From Primula veris (lineage: Eukaryota; Streptophyta; Magnoliopsida; Ericales; Primulaceae): a stretch of DNA of 64,000 nt. Below are positions 12,027 to 23,800 of the stretch, one piece after another. Numbering within the stretch: the stretch's first letter is position 1; every line of letters starts with the position of its first letter. The stretch covers positions 3,433,816 to 3,497,815 of the forward strand of contig OY821742.1 of NCBI GenBank assembly GCA_963682055.1. The letters are read 5' to 3'. The notes beneath the pieces are model-generated. The model was not told the origin of the DNA. It ran no database searches and saw only the letters and a list, made by a program, of their open reading frames with translations. A program made the translations under genes and the position numbers.

Positions 12027-14951
12027 ATGTGCACTAACACCTACTTTAATGGAATACTATTTTCCATCAAATTATTTACCAAATATATGTTGTTACACAC
12101 CAACTAATTTAGTATATTTTAAATTAAACTATTTTACTAAATCGTACTCCACTACTTATGTTATTGTACTAGTATTTCTTTCTCGAAACATTATTCATAA
12201 TCCAGTAAAAAAATGTAAAATATTAACAGATTTTGATTCGCCCGATTTTATTTCATATCGCATAGTGACATATTTATATTTTTTAAACAACATTTGTCCT
12301 TTAGCGGTTGATTTGTACTAAATTTGGTTGGTTGCTTTGTTGGAACCTTGTATTTTTATAGTGCATTGTTATATTTTGTTAACTGTGGTGCAGTATTAAA
12401 AACTATATATTTTTTTTAACTGTGGTGCAGTATTAAAAACAAGACAAAAATCTAGTGAAAAACAATACTTTACTATGCAATTTTTTTTTTCCTTTTGTAT
12501 TTTTATTTGGAAAGAGGTAATGATAACATTGTGTGACAAAGATTGTGCTGAAAGCTTTCTGTTTATTTATTTCTATTTTTGAATTGAAAATATAATTGGA
12601 ACGAATGCTTATAATTGCTATAATTTTTTCATATTTACTACATGCAGATCATGATAGACTCGAAGTCGGATGGTCTAGTTCTTCAGAGTAACTGTATTTG
12701 GACGACAACAACTACGACTTATTTCAACCAGAATTAAATGAATGTGACTAGTGCTAGTGTAATTAGAGCGACCATAGTTTTTATTTTACATTCGACGCAA
12801 GCACATTCTATTCAATTCATGTTACTATATATAATTATATACAGAGTAAATAATACTGTGATACCTTTTTTGTTTGTGGAGTAGTTAGAAGTTTTTTTGA
12901 CTTGTCATTGTTAACAAAATTTTGTCGGAGACCCGTCAAAACTTTCAAACCTTCCGGAACCCATGACGATGTGTCGGAGCTTACGGTCATGTGTGAGGGG
13001 TTAAGGTGACAAAGACGGTGGCGACGATGGGGCTAAGATGATGATAGAGATCGTTACATCTTATTAAATTTTCCAAACTCATGTATTTTTATTCGGTATG
13101 ACCCTACTTTTCAATCACATATACTACTGTAAATTTTGTACTAAGTATTCAATTGATCGATCATACCGAATAAACGTGACCTAAATTTGGGAAATTAAGT
13201 ACTAACTGGAAAAATACACCCAAGTACTTCTTTAGTAGAAATGTTGGTCTGATCGCGTGCACTGTGTTGTGCGAATTAAATTTTACTACTAATATCTAAA
13301 AAACACAAACATCACTTTTATTCAAGAAAGAATAAGAAATTGATATTGATTTTTAAAATAGAGAGAATATGAACAATCCAACCCATGAGTTTAATCTTAT
13401 TTATAAAGATTTTGTCATTTCTTCTACACATGCATTTATTTTTTTTATTTTTCTTTTTCTTTCTATCTCATTTGTTTACAAAAGTTAGTCAACTTCGATC
13501 GATCAAAAAATATTATCACAAATTATTTCTAGTAGATATTACAATTTAGTGGTGTAGCTAAAATATTATCATGCATCAGTTCTTATACTTATACAGTAAT
13601 ACTTATATCTGTCTTTATATCCAACATCCCCAACAGATCATAGTAATATGTAACATAACTAAAGTTATTAAAAGTTAATAAAAACATACGTTTTTTTATC
13701 AACAAAACATATGCTTAGTAAGGTGGGTGTCAATATAATACATATGCATACACGGAGGGTGGAAGAATTATGGATTGGTCCCGTCTATAATTAGAAAAGA
13801 CTAAAAAATTAGCATTAATATATATAGTTAAGCTTGGTCATGGCCTAGTGAGATAATTGCATTAGTATATATATTTGAATTCGACATAAGAGACTCTTCT
13901 TCCGCGCACGAAAGCGTCATATGACATGATCTCGAAGTTCTTGCGGCTGCATTGCACTATCAAATTGACTCTATTTCCCGGTAAGTTTTTAATTTTCACT
14001 TTGTAACAATGAGTTCAATAATTTGTCAGTTTGTCAAATTAGTTTAATTAGTCATCATTACTCAAGTTATCTGTTTCATGTTATCGTTCATTGAGCCGCT
14101 TAAATAAGTATTCATATTTAGCAAGGTCGGTGATATCACTTACATATTATTATGCATCTTCATATTTTGTTTTTTTGTGTTATTTTTTCATCATTTTTTA
14201 AACACTGCAAAGTGTATTATGTATGGGTTTGTCATGTATGCAACAGTCAATATCAATAGATTCATTTTACATCATTACATGTTTGACTATATATATTGAG
14301 TTGTTTTTTTCTTTTCTTTTCGTAACTAAGAAATATGTGGTAATTTATCAAATACATATACGAGGAAGCTCAACATTTTAGGTCATCAAATACAAATTTG
14401 AAAACAATACTTAATTCCTTGTCAATGCTATTCCTATAAAAATAAGTGAATCACTTTATCAATTCTATTCCTATAAAAATAAGTGATTCATTTTATCAAT
14501 CTTATCGGGGGTTGTTTGAGTTTAAGGGTCTCCTAAGCCGATCTATCGGGATGTGATGTTGCAGAAATCACACATGATAAGTATATTGTGAACTTGATTA
14601 CCAAAAAAAGAATATATTGTAAAATTAAAGAAACACTGTTTAAGTTTTACACACACGCTCAAAAGAAGGTGATAAACACATGATTTTTCGTCTTTCTCAA
14701 CACTTGAATTATTGTAACAAACATCACGTCAATTGTTCAAAATTTAGCTTAGTACGAATTATAAACCCATAATAAAATAGTGTGACTACATAACCAATAC
14801 AGAAAAAACCGACAAGAAAACCCATTATAACATATGAGATATTAAATCATCAACCTCGTCACAAGAGTCAATGAGATCAATCTTGCGAACTTCTTGTTGC
14901 GCCATATAGATATAATTTAGGAGTTGGATCACTTGACATATGAACAATAAA
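12027..14951. other. intergenic AT-rich DNA with a diverged dispersed module at 12735-13860
   Basis: No gene is supported. The stretch 12735-13860 resembles 53390-54560 and, less fully, the left parts of the duplicated blocks at 36 and 45.6 kb. Shared strings include TTACATTCGACGCAA, TTAGAAGTTTTT, CTTGTCATTGTTAACAAAAT and CTTTATATCCAACATC. A two-unit direct repeat (CTATTCCTATAAAAATAAGTGA) lies at about 14428-14500. Confidence 0.6.
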
Positions 14952-15553
14952 ACATCCATATATCTCTAGCGCATCAAGCGCTTCTTTCAACACTACATTT
15001 ACCACATTGTTCTAAATGAGGTAGACGGTCGTATAGAGCCAACAATACTGGCAAAACTAACATGACTATCATCACAATTATAAAGATCCAATATGAAAAA
15101 TGATTACCATTTGCGGGCTAAATACATAGCAAAGCTCATTATGATATATATATATAGATAAGTATAACTTTTGATAGAATGATGATAATAATATGTTTTT
15201 GTCTTCCAGCTACATTTCACTGTTTTTTTTTTGCGGTAATTCAGAGTGAGATTTTAAATTTTCTGTAAATGCAAATTCACACTTGTTCAAATGTATCTTT
15301 ATACATGTAAATGTGTATGCAAATATATCTAGCGTCTTTTTTATTACTTTAATTATGATTTATTCAATTTTTTATGAAAAAAATATATCTCCATCAAAAT
15401 TTAATAGATATCAAACGCAAGTAACGTTAAATCATTAGTTTAATAAACTATATAAATTATCAAGCCAACAATATTTAATTAGTGATGAAAATATAGTTAG
15501 ATATTGTAGTCAAACATTCATGGCTCTGATACCAAAATAAAATAAAAAATCAT
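14952..15553 (+). repeat. direct duplication, left copy (partner at 15849-16452)
   Basis: About 0.6 kb is repeated with an offset near 897 bp and small differences throughout. Both copies run from CATCCATATATCTCTAGCG-like text, through TTTCACTGTTTTTTTT, to GGCTCTGATACCAAAA. It includes a tail fragment of the membrane-protein family found at 17199-17957. Confidence 0.85.
14974..15101 (-). pseudogene. C-terminal fragment of the membrane-protein family (copy 1)
   Basis: Reading the - strand from about 15101 gives the FSYWIF block shared with the ORF at 17199-17957. It continues through LVLPVLLALYDRLPHLEQC and ends GKCSVERSA before TGA at 14974. The upstream part of the gene is absent. The neighbouring copy keeps the same frame and ending, so this is probably the ancestral C-terminus of the family. 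Confidence 0.55.
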
Positions 15554-15848
15554 AGTCTATCTCCCAAAATTTACCACCTTGTTCTAAATCAGATCCAATG
15601 CTATTTCAAGTATTGGTTGAATGGAGAAAATGCTTAAACAGTCGAGAGCCAGTATGATCTTAAACCACCAACGACCGTTATTCTTATCGTTCAACGATTC
15701 GTTGATTTGCTTAGGTCAATATGTTTGGAATTGAAAAATCATAAGATGATATAATATTTAAAAAGCGCTAGGATGTCCAAACACAACATGAAATACATCC
15801 AACAAGCCCCTCTTTTTTTGGTTTTCTATACTCATAGTAAAAATAATC

Positions 15849-16452
15849 ATCTATATACCTCTAGCGTATCAAGCGATTCTTTCAACACTACATTTACCAC
15901 ATCGTTCTAAATGACGTAGACGATCGTATAGAACCAACAATACTTGCAAAACTAACATGACTATCATCACAATTATAAATATCCAATACGAAAAATGATT
16001 ACCATTTGCGGGCTAAATACATAACAAAGTTCACTATGATATAGATATAGATAGATAAATATAACTTTTGATATAATGATATAATAATATGCTTTTGTCT
16101 TCTAGCTACATTTCACTGTTTTTTTTTTTTGCGGTAATTCAGAGTGAGATTTTGAATTTTCTGTAAATGCAAATTCACACGTGTTCAAATACATATTTAT
16201 ACATGTAAATGTGTATGCAAATATATCTAGTGTCTTTTTTATTACTTAATTATGATTTATTCAATTTTTTGTGAAAAATATATATCTCCATCAAAATTTA
16301 ATAGATACCAAACACAAGTAGCATTAAATTATTACTTTAATAAAGTATATAAATTATCAAGCCAACAATATTTAATTAGTGATGAAAATGTAGTTAGATA
16401 TTGTAGTCTAGCACCTGGCTCTGATACCAAAAAAAAATAAAAAAAATTATAG
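15849..16452 (+). repeat. direct duplication, right copy
   Basis: This is the partner of 14952-15553. The intervening 295 bp are unrelated. An ORF at 16252-16440 lies wholly in this repeat and has no support as a gene. Confidence 0.85.
15869..15996 (-). pseudogene. C-terminal fragment of the membrane-protein family (copy 2)
   Basis: The frame is the same as in the fragment at 14974-15101. It reads VLQVLLVLYDRLRHLERC and ends GKCSVERIA before TGA at 15869. Substitutions against copy 1 keep the frame open, which suggests both derive from a once-coding tail. Confidence 0.55.
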
Positions 16453-17198
16453 TGTAGCTCACAACTGCAAGATTAGGCAAACCTATTTACCATATATGCA
16501 TTCAATAAATGTAACATATAAAGATTCAATAAACATATGAACTTTTTGTCAGTACAAAGAACAATCGATGGTTCAGTAAAATAAATTATTAGCAATTAAA
16601 ATATATTATATTTTGTAAATTCAAAAACTTGGAAGATATTATTATTTGGTAGTACCTCGTATACAACTCCTCCACATACTAATTATATTAAACACTTTCA
16701 CACTAAAAATATAGACAAATGTTACTAGTGGGTAATATTTTATAAGTGAAACTTTTACATCATAGTATAATTTATACGAAACCATTAATTCAAATTAGTT
16801 TCTATTACCAAGTTAATTATTATCCTTGTCACTTAAAAATAATCTATATTGTTTTTTATGAATATTAAAAAATATTAATTACACTTCGATGAAATAATAA
16901 AATAAGTATCATTTCTCAGATAAACCTTTAAAATAGTAATGCTATTCATAATTATCAAAAACGAATACTCATTATATACTTGTGACTTGTTTGGTTGGTT
17001 GGGATTAATGTGTGATAACATTTCAAATGCAATGGGTCCAACAAATACTTTGTTTGGATGGGTAAATAAAACCGGGATTATTAGTGAAACGGGATAACAA
17101 ATCACGCCGATGTGTATTTACAATACCATGGGAGTGTGGTATTAATAGTCCCGGGACTATATATGAAGGGTGATTCGTAATCTCGTCCGGACTCATAA
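16453..17198. other. intergenic, partly a dispersed repeat
   Basis: The stretch 16600-16880 resembles 29990-30434 (shared TTTTGTAAATTCAAAA, AAGTTAATTATTATC and TATGAATATTAAAAAATATTA). The stretch 16985-17215 is of different composition (TTTGTTTGGATGGGTAAATA, GTCCCGGGACTATATA) and may be a separate insertion next to the membrane ORF. I could not define its ends. Confidence 0.45.
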
Positions 17199-17957
17199 TC
17201 ATGTGACCACGAGTCCCGCAACCAACAATACTTCTAAAACTAACCTGAATACTATCACAACTATAAATATCCAATATGAAAAGGTATTACCAATTGCGGT
17301 GCCTAATACGTAACATAAAACGGTCAATATGAAACCAATTATAGCTAAACATGAGATAATAGCCCAAAAGAACCTCCGATGTTGTAATGTGTATGTTAGC
17401 ACAATAGAATCAAATAGAGATGGAAGTGTGTTCCACTCATTGATTACACCTTCTTGTTCTTCTTCTCCATAAATGGTACAATGACACCAATTTACATTTT
17501 GTTGCCCAGCTAATACGATTAAAGGGAAGCATATGATCCCCATTTTGATGGTCAGATCCCACATATGGGTTTGTTTATGTAAGTACTCATTCATAGCTAG
17601 TTGGGCAAGCAAACTCGGAATCGAAAAGTCACATGTGGGTGAAATTACTCCAAGCAGGGCAAGCGAGTATGTGGAAAAGGAGACGAATATCCAACAGGTG
17701 GCTCGAGTGTGATTGTGAATTTGGCTTAAAATGCAATAGCATGCGTAAACCCCTGCGAACTCACAAATGGCTTTTCCAAATGATTGAGCTATCGTATTTC
17801 TAAACTTAAACTCCGGAAGATTTTTCATTGCATATAGTATGACTAATACGATTTCTGTCAACGCAATCATAACTATCACGACAATATTCCACCCACTTAA
17901 CTTGTGATCAACAATAAACATATCAGGTATGAACACGTGTTTATATAAACAGAACAT
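17199..17957 (-). CDS. unrecognised multi-pass membrane protein (possibly decaying or partial)
   Basis: An open frame of 252 residues. Hydrophobic segments lie at about 22-44 (WNIVVIVMIALTEIVLVILYA), 63-80, 84-108, 138-152, 196-222 and 226-250. A soluble loop with GEEEQEGVINEWN lies between. I do not recognise the family. A second copy at 43.6-44.3 kb shares the reading from KLSxWNIVV onward but has a different N-terminal lead, so the true exon may begin near residue 18 and the annotated start is uncertain. The last residues after VLEVLL differ from the ending conserved in the fragments at 15.0 and 15.9 kb, and they run into sequence that looks inserted. The gene may therefore be truncated. 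No signal peptide is evident. Confidence 0.5.
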   Translation of the reverse strand: MFCLYKHVFIPDMFIVDHKLSGWNIVVIVMIALTEIVLVILYAMKNLPEFKFRNTIAQSFGKAICEFAGVYACYCILSQIHNHTRATCWIFVSFSTYSLALLGVISPTCDFSIPSLLAQLAMNEYLHKQTHMWDLTIKMGIICFPLIVLAGQQNVNWCHCTIYGEEEQEGVINEWNTLPSLFDSIVLTYTLQHRRFFWAIISCLAIIGFILTVLCYVLGTAIGNTFSYWIFIVVIVFRLVLEVLLVAGLVVT

Positions 17958-18814
17958 GTGTCATGTCTGAACACAATTATATGTACACACAATTAAATAA
18001 TCTCTTCAATTTTAACATATTATGTCTGAACACGTGTTTATATAAAGAGAACAAACTTGAAGTATTAAATTTACTCCCACATCCTAACACTTTAAACACC
18101 TAGACATGTTAATAAGAAAAATTTGCTTGCAATGTTAAAAACATTTTTGTCAATTCCTTTTTTCTAGTCAATACTTTATTCATCTATATAAATAACAATA
18201 TTCCTACTAACATAAAAGAGAAAATATATGTTTACTCTTTACTTATAAAAAGTTTCTATGAGAAAAAAAATGTTAAAGAAGTAAAATTTATTGTTGTTCT
18301 TGTGACTTATAATTTTTTTTTTAATAAGTAACTTCTTGTTAATAAACCACTTTAAAAAGAAAGTTAAGTTGTTTAACTTATAAATTCTCAATCAAGTTGT
18401 TTTTAACTTCTAAGTGATTTGTAAATATTACTAGAAGTTATTTTAACTTTTCACTTTTTTTTTAGTAATAAGTTAATTTATTTACTTCACTCATTTAATC
18501 GGGAAAATATTTTCTACTCAATATTGAGTGAAGATTTCCTTCTTTTTTAATCTAATATGGAAAATGCTTTTCTAAAAACATAGTATTTTTCAGTTAAAGT
18601 TTGTATTCTCCGAGTTTGCATGAAAATGGTTACTTATAGACCAAACCAATTACTTGTGTAGACTTTGACATTCTCTAAATGCATGTATTGTCAACATCAT
18701 AGCCTATCATTTTTAACTTAAATTGTGCTAAAATGCACCCTTGATTCCGTCAATTCCAAATGGGATCATACACATTGTATTTGTCTACGTTAAATTGCCA
18801 CAAAATCAATTAAA
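17958..18814. other. upstream region of the membrane ORF, paralogous to 44262-45050
   Basis: No gene is seen. It is a close direct match to the 5' side of the second membrane-gene copy. Shared text includes TATATAAAGAGAACAAACTTG, GTCAATACTTTATTC and ACTCAATATTGAGTGAAGAT. It ends at the copia insertion. Confidence 0.65.
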
Positions 18815-19232
18815 TTAACTGTTGGAAAAACATGTGAAAACATGGGTGTTTCCGAATGGTCACTGGACCAACTTCGAGTCATTATTTCGTGTAACAGCGC
18901 TGAGTTGTTTATACCGTAATCAACGTGGTTGAGTAGCCCGTGTGACGAGCTTCGTAACGGTATATCACATGACCTATTCGGAGAATGGGTGTGAATACAA
19001 ATTGGCTTCAAAGTTGGTACCTCGGAAGCTCAAATCTGGAAAAAACGAAATGGTTAATGAGAAAAACCATTTAGTATAATCCCATATTGGAAGATTAAGA
19101 GTTAATCTTACAATATATATACCATACCAACCCATGTAGTTATTAAACTAACATGTCCACATACACCTAAGAGTATTAGTGTGTACCACACACGCGCGCT
19201 CGCTCGTGTCTCGTGTCTCGTGTCTCGGGTCT

Positions 19233-19485
19233 CGGGTCTCGGGTCTCAGGCTCGGGCACGGGCACGGGCACGGGCACGGGCGTGGGCGTGGGCGTGGGTG
19301 TGGGCTTGGGCTTGGGCTTGGGCTTGGGCTTGGGCTTGGGCTTGGGATTTGGGATTTGGGATTTGGGATTTGGGATTTGGGATTTGGGATTTGGGATTTG
19401 GGATTTGGGATTTGGGGAATGTCTCGGGTCTTGGGTCTTGGGTCTTGGGTCTTGGGTCTTGGGTCTTGGGTCTTGGGTCTTGGGT
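19233..19485 (+). repeat. G-rich ordered microsatellite arrays in the 5' LTR
   Basis: Consecutive arrays, each unit starting with GGG: about four GGGCAC, three GGGCGT, one GGGTGT, seven GGGCTT, ten GGGATTT, then eight GGGTCTT. Regular GGG runs with 3-4 nt spacers fit the pattern for G-quadruplexes. The array is open in every + strand frame, which produces several spurious ORFs. Confidence 0.9.
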
Positions 19486-19666
19486 CCAAACCCGAATAGG
19501 GAGTTTTGTATAAAATACAAAAAGGAGTCCCTAGAGTTTCCAGCAAGAGAAACGTCAGCAATGAATGAGAGTAAATGCTGCGGTTTCAGAATTGATTGAG
19601 CGGATTCTGGGGGTGTAACTCCCAGAATTAAAGACCAACATTTATGGTTGCGGTTTCAGTAGAGCC

Positions 19667-19674
19667 TATAAAAG
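19667..19674 (+). promoter_or_regulatory. TATA box of the copia 5' LTR
   Basis: TATAAAAG lies in a GC-richer setting downstream of the G-rich arrays. The same box occurs at 26531-26538 in the 3' LTR and as TATAAGAG at 51399-51406 in the solo LTR. This conserved position supports it as the core promoter for the element's RNA. Confidence 0.75.
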
Positions 19675-20084
19675 GCAGCCATCCCCCTCTCATTTGAGTA
19701 CACCTTCATACACACAACTCACAGCATAAGCATACACTTAGTGAGAGAGAACCGCACCACCAACAGCTCGACCTGTGGTTCGGTGCCGGTTTCCATACGA
19801 GCCACTCTGAGATAGAAGTTGTACCTTGGGAACAAAGTCCCGAAACCAGAAACCTTTAAAGGTGGTTCGGGAAATATTGTTTAAGGGAAACTGCTCAGCA
19901 GTTGCCTCTTCTTTTAATTTCTGTTATTTACTTTTCAGTCCTTTATTATTCTGTCCATTTAATTTCAGTACTGTTTCCCTTTTGTATTTTTCTTTCCAGT
20001 ACCTTTAGTTTCTGTAATTTACATTTCAGTCTTTCCTATTCTGTTATTTACTTTTCAGTTCTGTAATTTCCAGTATTTACAAAA

Positions 20085-20358
20085 AACAGTCCGGCAGTTT
20101 TTTATGCTTTAAAACCAGTCCAGTTTGTTTTGTTCAAAACCAGTCCGGCAGTTTGTTTAAAACCAGTCCGGCAGTTTGTTAAAACCAGTCCGGCAGTTTT
20201 GTTTAAAACCAGTCCGGCAGTTTTGTTTAAAACCAGTCCGGCAGTTTGTTAAAACCAGTCCGGCAGTTTCTGTAAAACCAGTCCGGCAGTTTCTGTAAAA
20301 CCAGTCCGGCAGTTTCTTTAAACCAGTCCGGCAGTTTCTTTATTTCAGTCCAGCAGTT
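20085..20358 (+). repeat. about 12-unit tandem array of a 22-24 bp unit in the 5' LTR
   Basis: Units of AACCAGTCCGGCAGTTT plus a T/G-rich spacer of variable length. The same array occurs in the 3' LTR (26947-27222) and, with more divergence, in the solo LTR (51751-52100). It lies downstream of the TATA box and so is probably in the transcribed R/U5 part. Confidence 0.9.
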
Positions 20359-20495
20359 TTATTTATTTGTTGAGTCAGGAATTGTAATTCATATTCCAAT
20401 TGTGAGAAATAAAATTGTTTATTTCCTTTGCGTTCCTGTCTCTTTTATTTATTGTCCTTTCATTATTGTATTCGAAATAGTACCAAAAACCAACA

Positions 20496-20846
20496 ATCTT
20501 AAACAATATTATTTTTTGGTTTTTCTATTTTCGAAATAAGAAAGGACTTTTCTTTTTTATTTTATTGTTGTTGACGTCTCGGTTTTTATTCTCGCAAAAT
20601 CATTGCTAGTTTTCTAGAAATTGAAATTTGCACATAGAATAAATCCGAATTGGGTTTTAATCTCTTTTATTCTAGAATACTATAAAGAATTCTTAGTGAA
20701 ATCAAAAGTGATTTGATTTTCACGCTAGAATCTCTTTCATTGGTTTTTATTCTTTTAAAGCAATCTAATTAAGTTATAATTAGTATTTGCGATAAAGAAT
20801 TTAGGTTTCTTGCGAGAAACTAAACGGTTTTATATTGTCATTTCAG
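20496..20846 (+). other. copia untranslated leader
   Basis: The leader runs from the LTR end to the gag start. No TGGTATCAGAGC-type primer site follows the LTR; the text is ATCTTAAACAATATTATTTT. The bases GGTTTTTCTATTTTCG at about 20518-20533 are partly complementary to the LTR end (CGAAATAG...AAAAACC), so a hairpin can span the boundary. TTTCAG directly before the start codon looks like a splice acceptor but may be chance. Confidence 0.6.
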
Positions 20847-23800
20847 ATGACTAATGAGGATCAAATACCCACCGTTTCTTCGGAAAACGTGCAGGGCGCA
20901 CTTGTGATTGGTAGTAGCCATAACAATGCGAGCGCTGCGAGTGGGGGGGCTCAGGCTCAGGCTGAGGCCGAAGCTGCTGCGGCAAAGGCTGCGGCCGACG
21001 CTGCTGCGGCAGAGGCTGATGCTATGGCTGCGGCTGCGGCCGCAGCACAGGCTGCTGCTAAGGCTGCGGCCAAGGCAGCGCTTGTGGCTGCAGCCAGGGC
21101 AAAGGGCAAGGCTCCGGCAACACCGGCGATGCCAATGTTGCCAACCTCTCAACTGGAGAGACCGGAAAAGTTTAGGGGCAACAACTTCAAACGTTGGCAG
21201 CAAAAGATGCTGTTTTATTTAACTGCCCTTAATCTGACCCGGTTTCTTAAGGAGTCTGCACCCGTCCTAAGCGAGGACGATGAGGACGTGCAGACGGTTT
21301 CGGCGGTGGAAGCGTGGAAACACGGCGACTACCTATGCCGGAACTACATCCTGTGTGCTCTGGATGACACTCTCTTCAGTGTATTCGAGCCCAAGGCTTC
21401 TGCAAAGGAGCTTTGGGAGTCTCTCGAACGAAAGTACAAAGTGAATAACGCTGGCGCAAAGAAATTTGTCGTCACGGACTTTCACGAGTACATGATGACT
21501 GATGGGAAGAGTGTTATCGAGCAGGTTGAGGAACTCCAACTCATATACCATAGGCTTGAGGTTGAAGGGCTAGTTATCAACGAACCTTTCCAAGTGGCAT
21601 TAATGATTGAGAAACTGCCACCTTCTTGGAAAGAGTTTCAAAACTACCTGAAACACAAGCGAAAGGCTATGACCTTGGAGGGACTCATTGAGAGGCTCAA
21701 TGTTGAGCAAAGCAACCGCCGATCCGGAAGGAAAGGCGGTGGCGGAGCAGGCAACGCGGTTGCCAAGGCCCATGTGGTTGAGGACGCTGTGTCTAAGCGG
21801 AAACGCTTTGACAGCGGAGTCGGTGCCTCTCTCAAGAAGAAATTCATGGGAGACTGCTTTGTGTGCAACAAACCGGGCCATCGTGCCGCGGATTGTAAGA
21901 TGCGCACCGACAAGCCCAAACCCCCCCCAAAGAGGAAGTTCCAAGGGAAAGGGAGGAAGAGGGCACCTGCTCAAGCTAATGTGGCTGAGGGAGGAGATGA
22001 TGCTGGACAGGACTATATGCACCTGAGTGCTGTGGTCTCGGAAGTGAACCTGGTGGGGAGCAACCCAAAGGAATGGTGGCTGGACACAGGCGCCACTAGT
22101 CACATCTGTGCCAGCAAATGGATGTTCAAGACCTATACGGCCGTGGACAATGAGAGCTGCTTCATGGGGAACTCGGCTACTTCCAGGGTGGAAGGAAAAG
22201 GAACCGTGCTGCTGAAGATGACATCGGGAAAGGAGCTCACACTGAATGGCGTGCTCCATGTGCCAGAAATTCGCAAGAATCTGGTTTCCGGGTCCGTGAT
22301 GGTGAACAAAGGATTTAAACTTGTATTTGAATCTGCAAAAATTGTAATCACTTTAAACGGAATGTATGTAGGCCGTGGCTATATGACCAACGGCATGTTT
22401 AAATTAAATGTTGGTACTCCGGCTCCTAAAGCCGAGTTAGCTATTGAGGGTACTAAGGCTGAGGCCAGTACCAAGAATAATGTAATCGTGAATGTTGCCC
22501 AAGTGGCCAATAAAACTTCGTTTGCTTATTCTTGCGATTCATTTAATTTATGGCATGGTAGATTAGGTCATGTGAATGCTAATTCGATGAAGAAATTAAT
22601 ATCACTGAATCTACTACCTAATTTTGTATTTGATAAACAACATAAATGTGAGGTTTGTGTTGAAGCAAAATTAACCAAGTCTTCGTATCAACATATTGAA
22701 CGAAGTACTGAACCTCTCGGTCTAATACACACGGATGTATGCGACTTAAAGTTTATACAAACGCGAGGAGGGAAAAAGTATTTCATCACGTTTATAGATG
22801 ATTGTACTAGATACTGCTATGTCTACTTAATGAGAAGTAAAGACGAAGCGGTAGAGAAATTCGCTCTTTATAAGACCGAAGTAGAGAATCAACTCAATAA
22901 AAAGATTAAAATATTGAGGAGTGATAGAGGCGGTGAATACGAAGCACCGTTTGCGCAGATATGCGCAGAAAATGGCATTATACATCAAACGACAGCCCCA
23001 TACTCTCCGGAGCAGAATGGGGTTGCCGAGCGTAAGAATAGGATGCTCAAGGAAATGATGAATGCTATGTTAATAAGTTCTGGGTTACCCCAGAACATGT
23101 GGGGGGAAGCGCTGCTTTCCGCCAACTATGTATTGAACAAGCTACCACATAAGAAACGTGATAAACCACCTTATGAACTATGGAAAGGCCATAGGCCGAG
23201 CTATAAATTCTTAAGGGTTTGGGGTTGTCTCGCGAAGGTCCTTGTCTCGCTTCCTAAAAGAACGAGAATAGGGCCAAAGACGGTAGACTGTGTGTTCATA
23301 GGATATGCACAAAACAGTAGTGCTTATCGTTTTCTCGTGCACAAGTCGGATAATCCCGATGTGCATGCAGATACTATCATCGAAGCTCGAGAAGCTTCTT
23401 TCTTCGAGGAGATCTTTCCCCGCAAGTCTTCCGTAACTGTAGAGACTGAGGAGTCAAACAGTGAGGAAAATGTGGGGGCAAGTGAACCGTTGGAGGAAGA
23501 AGAAGAAGAGCCTCGACGTAGTAAAAGGGCTAGAAAGGAAACGACTTTCGGTCCAGATTTTGTAACCTTCATGATAGAAGGCGAACCGGCGACATTCAAA
23601 CAAGCAATGTCATCCCCGGAAGCCCAATATTGGGAGGAAGCGATCAACAATGAGGTTGAATCGATATTACAAAATCACACTTGGGAACTAGTGGATCTAC
23701 CACCCGGGTGTAAGCCACTAGGACACAAGTGGATCTTCAAGAGGAAGAGAAAGCTCGATGGAACAATCGAGAAATACAAGGCTAGGCTTGTAGTGAAAGG

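Larger units (their letters stand above)
18820..20495 (+). repeat. copia 5' LTR (1676 bp)
   Basis: The LTR runs TGTTGG to CCAACA. In order it holds a unique part, G-rich hexamer and heptamer arrays (19233-19485), a TATA box, a conserved transcript leader and an AACCAGTCCGGCAGTTT tandem array. It is about 20 bp longer than the 3' LTR because array copy numbers differ. Confidence 0.95.

Noticed and set aside
19330..19420. Interstitial telomere repeat
   Set aside because: The unit is GGGATTT, which is not a rotation of TTTAGGG, and it is embedded in an LTR among related GGG units.
19148..19599. Several overlapping ORFs of 106-137 codons on both strands in the 5' LTR (and equivalents at 25992-26463)
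   Set aside because: They are translations of GGG-hexamer and heptamer arrays, open in all frames because of composition. They cross the promoter of the LTR and have no protein-like variation.
20085..20358. CRISPR-like array of repeats and spacers
   Set aside because: Units are contiguous with short low-complexity spacers inside a retrotransposon LTR of a plant genome.
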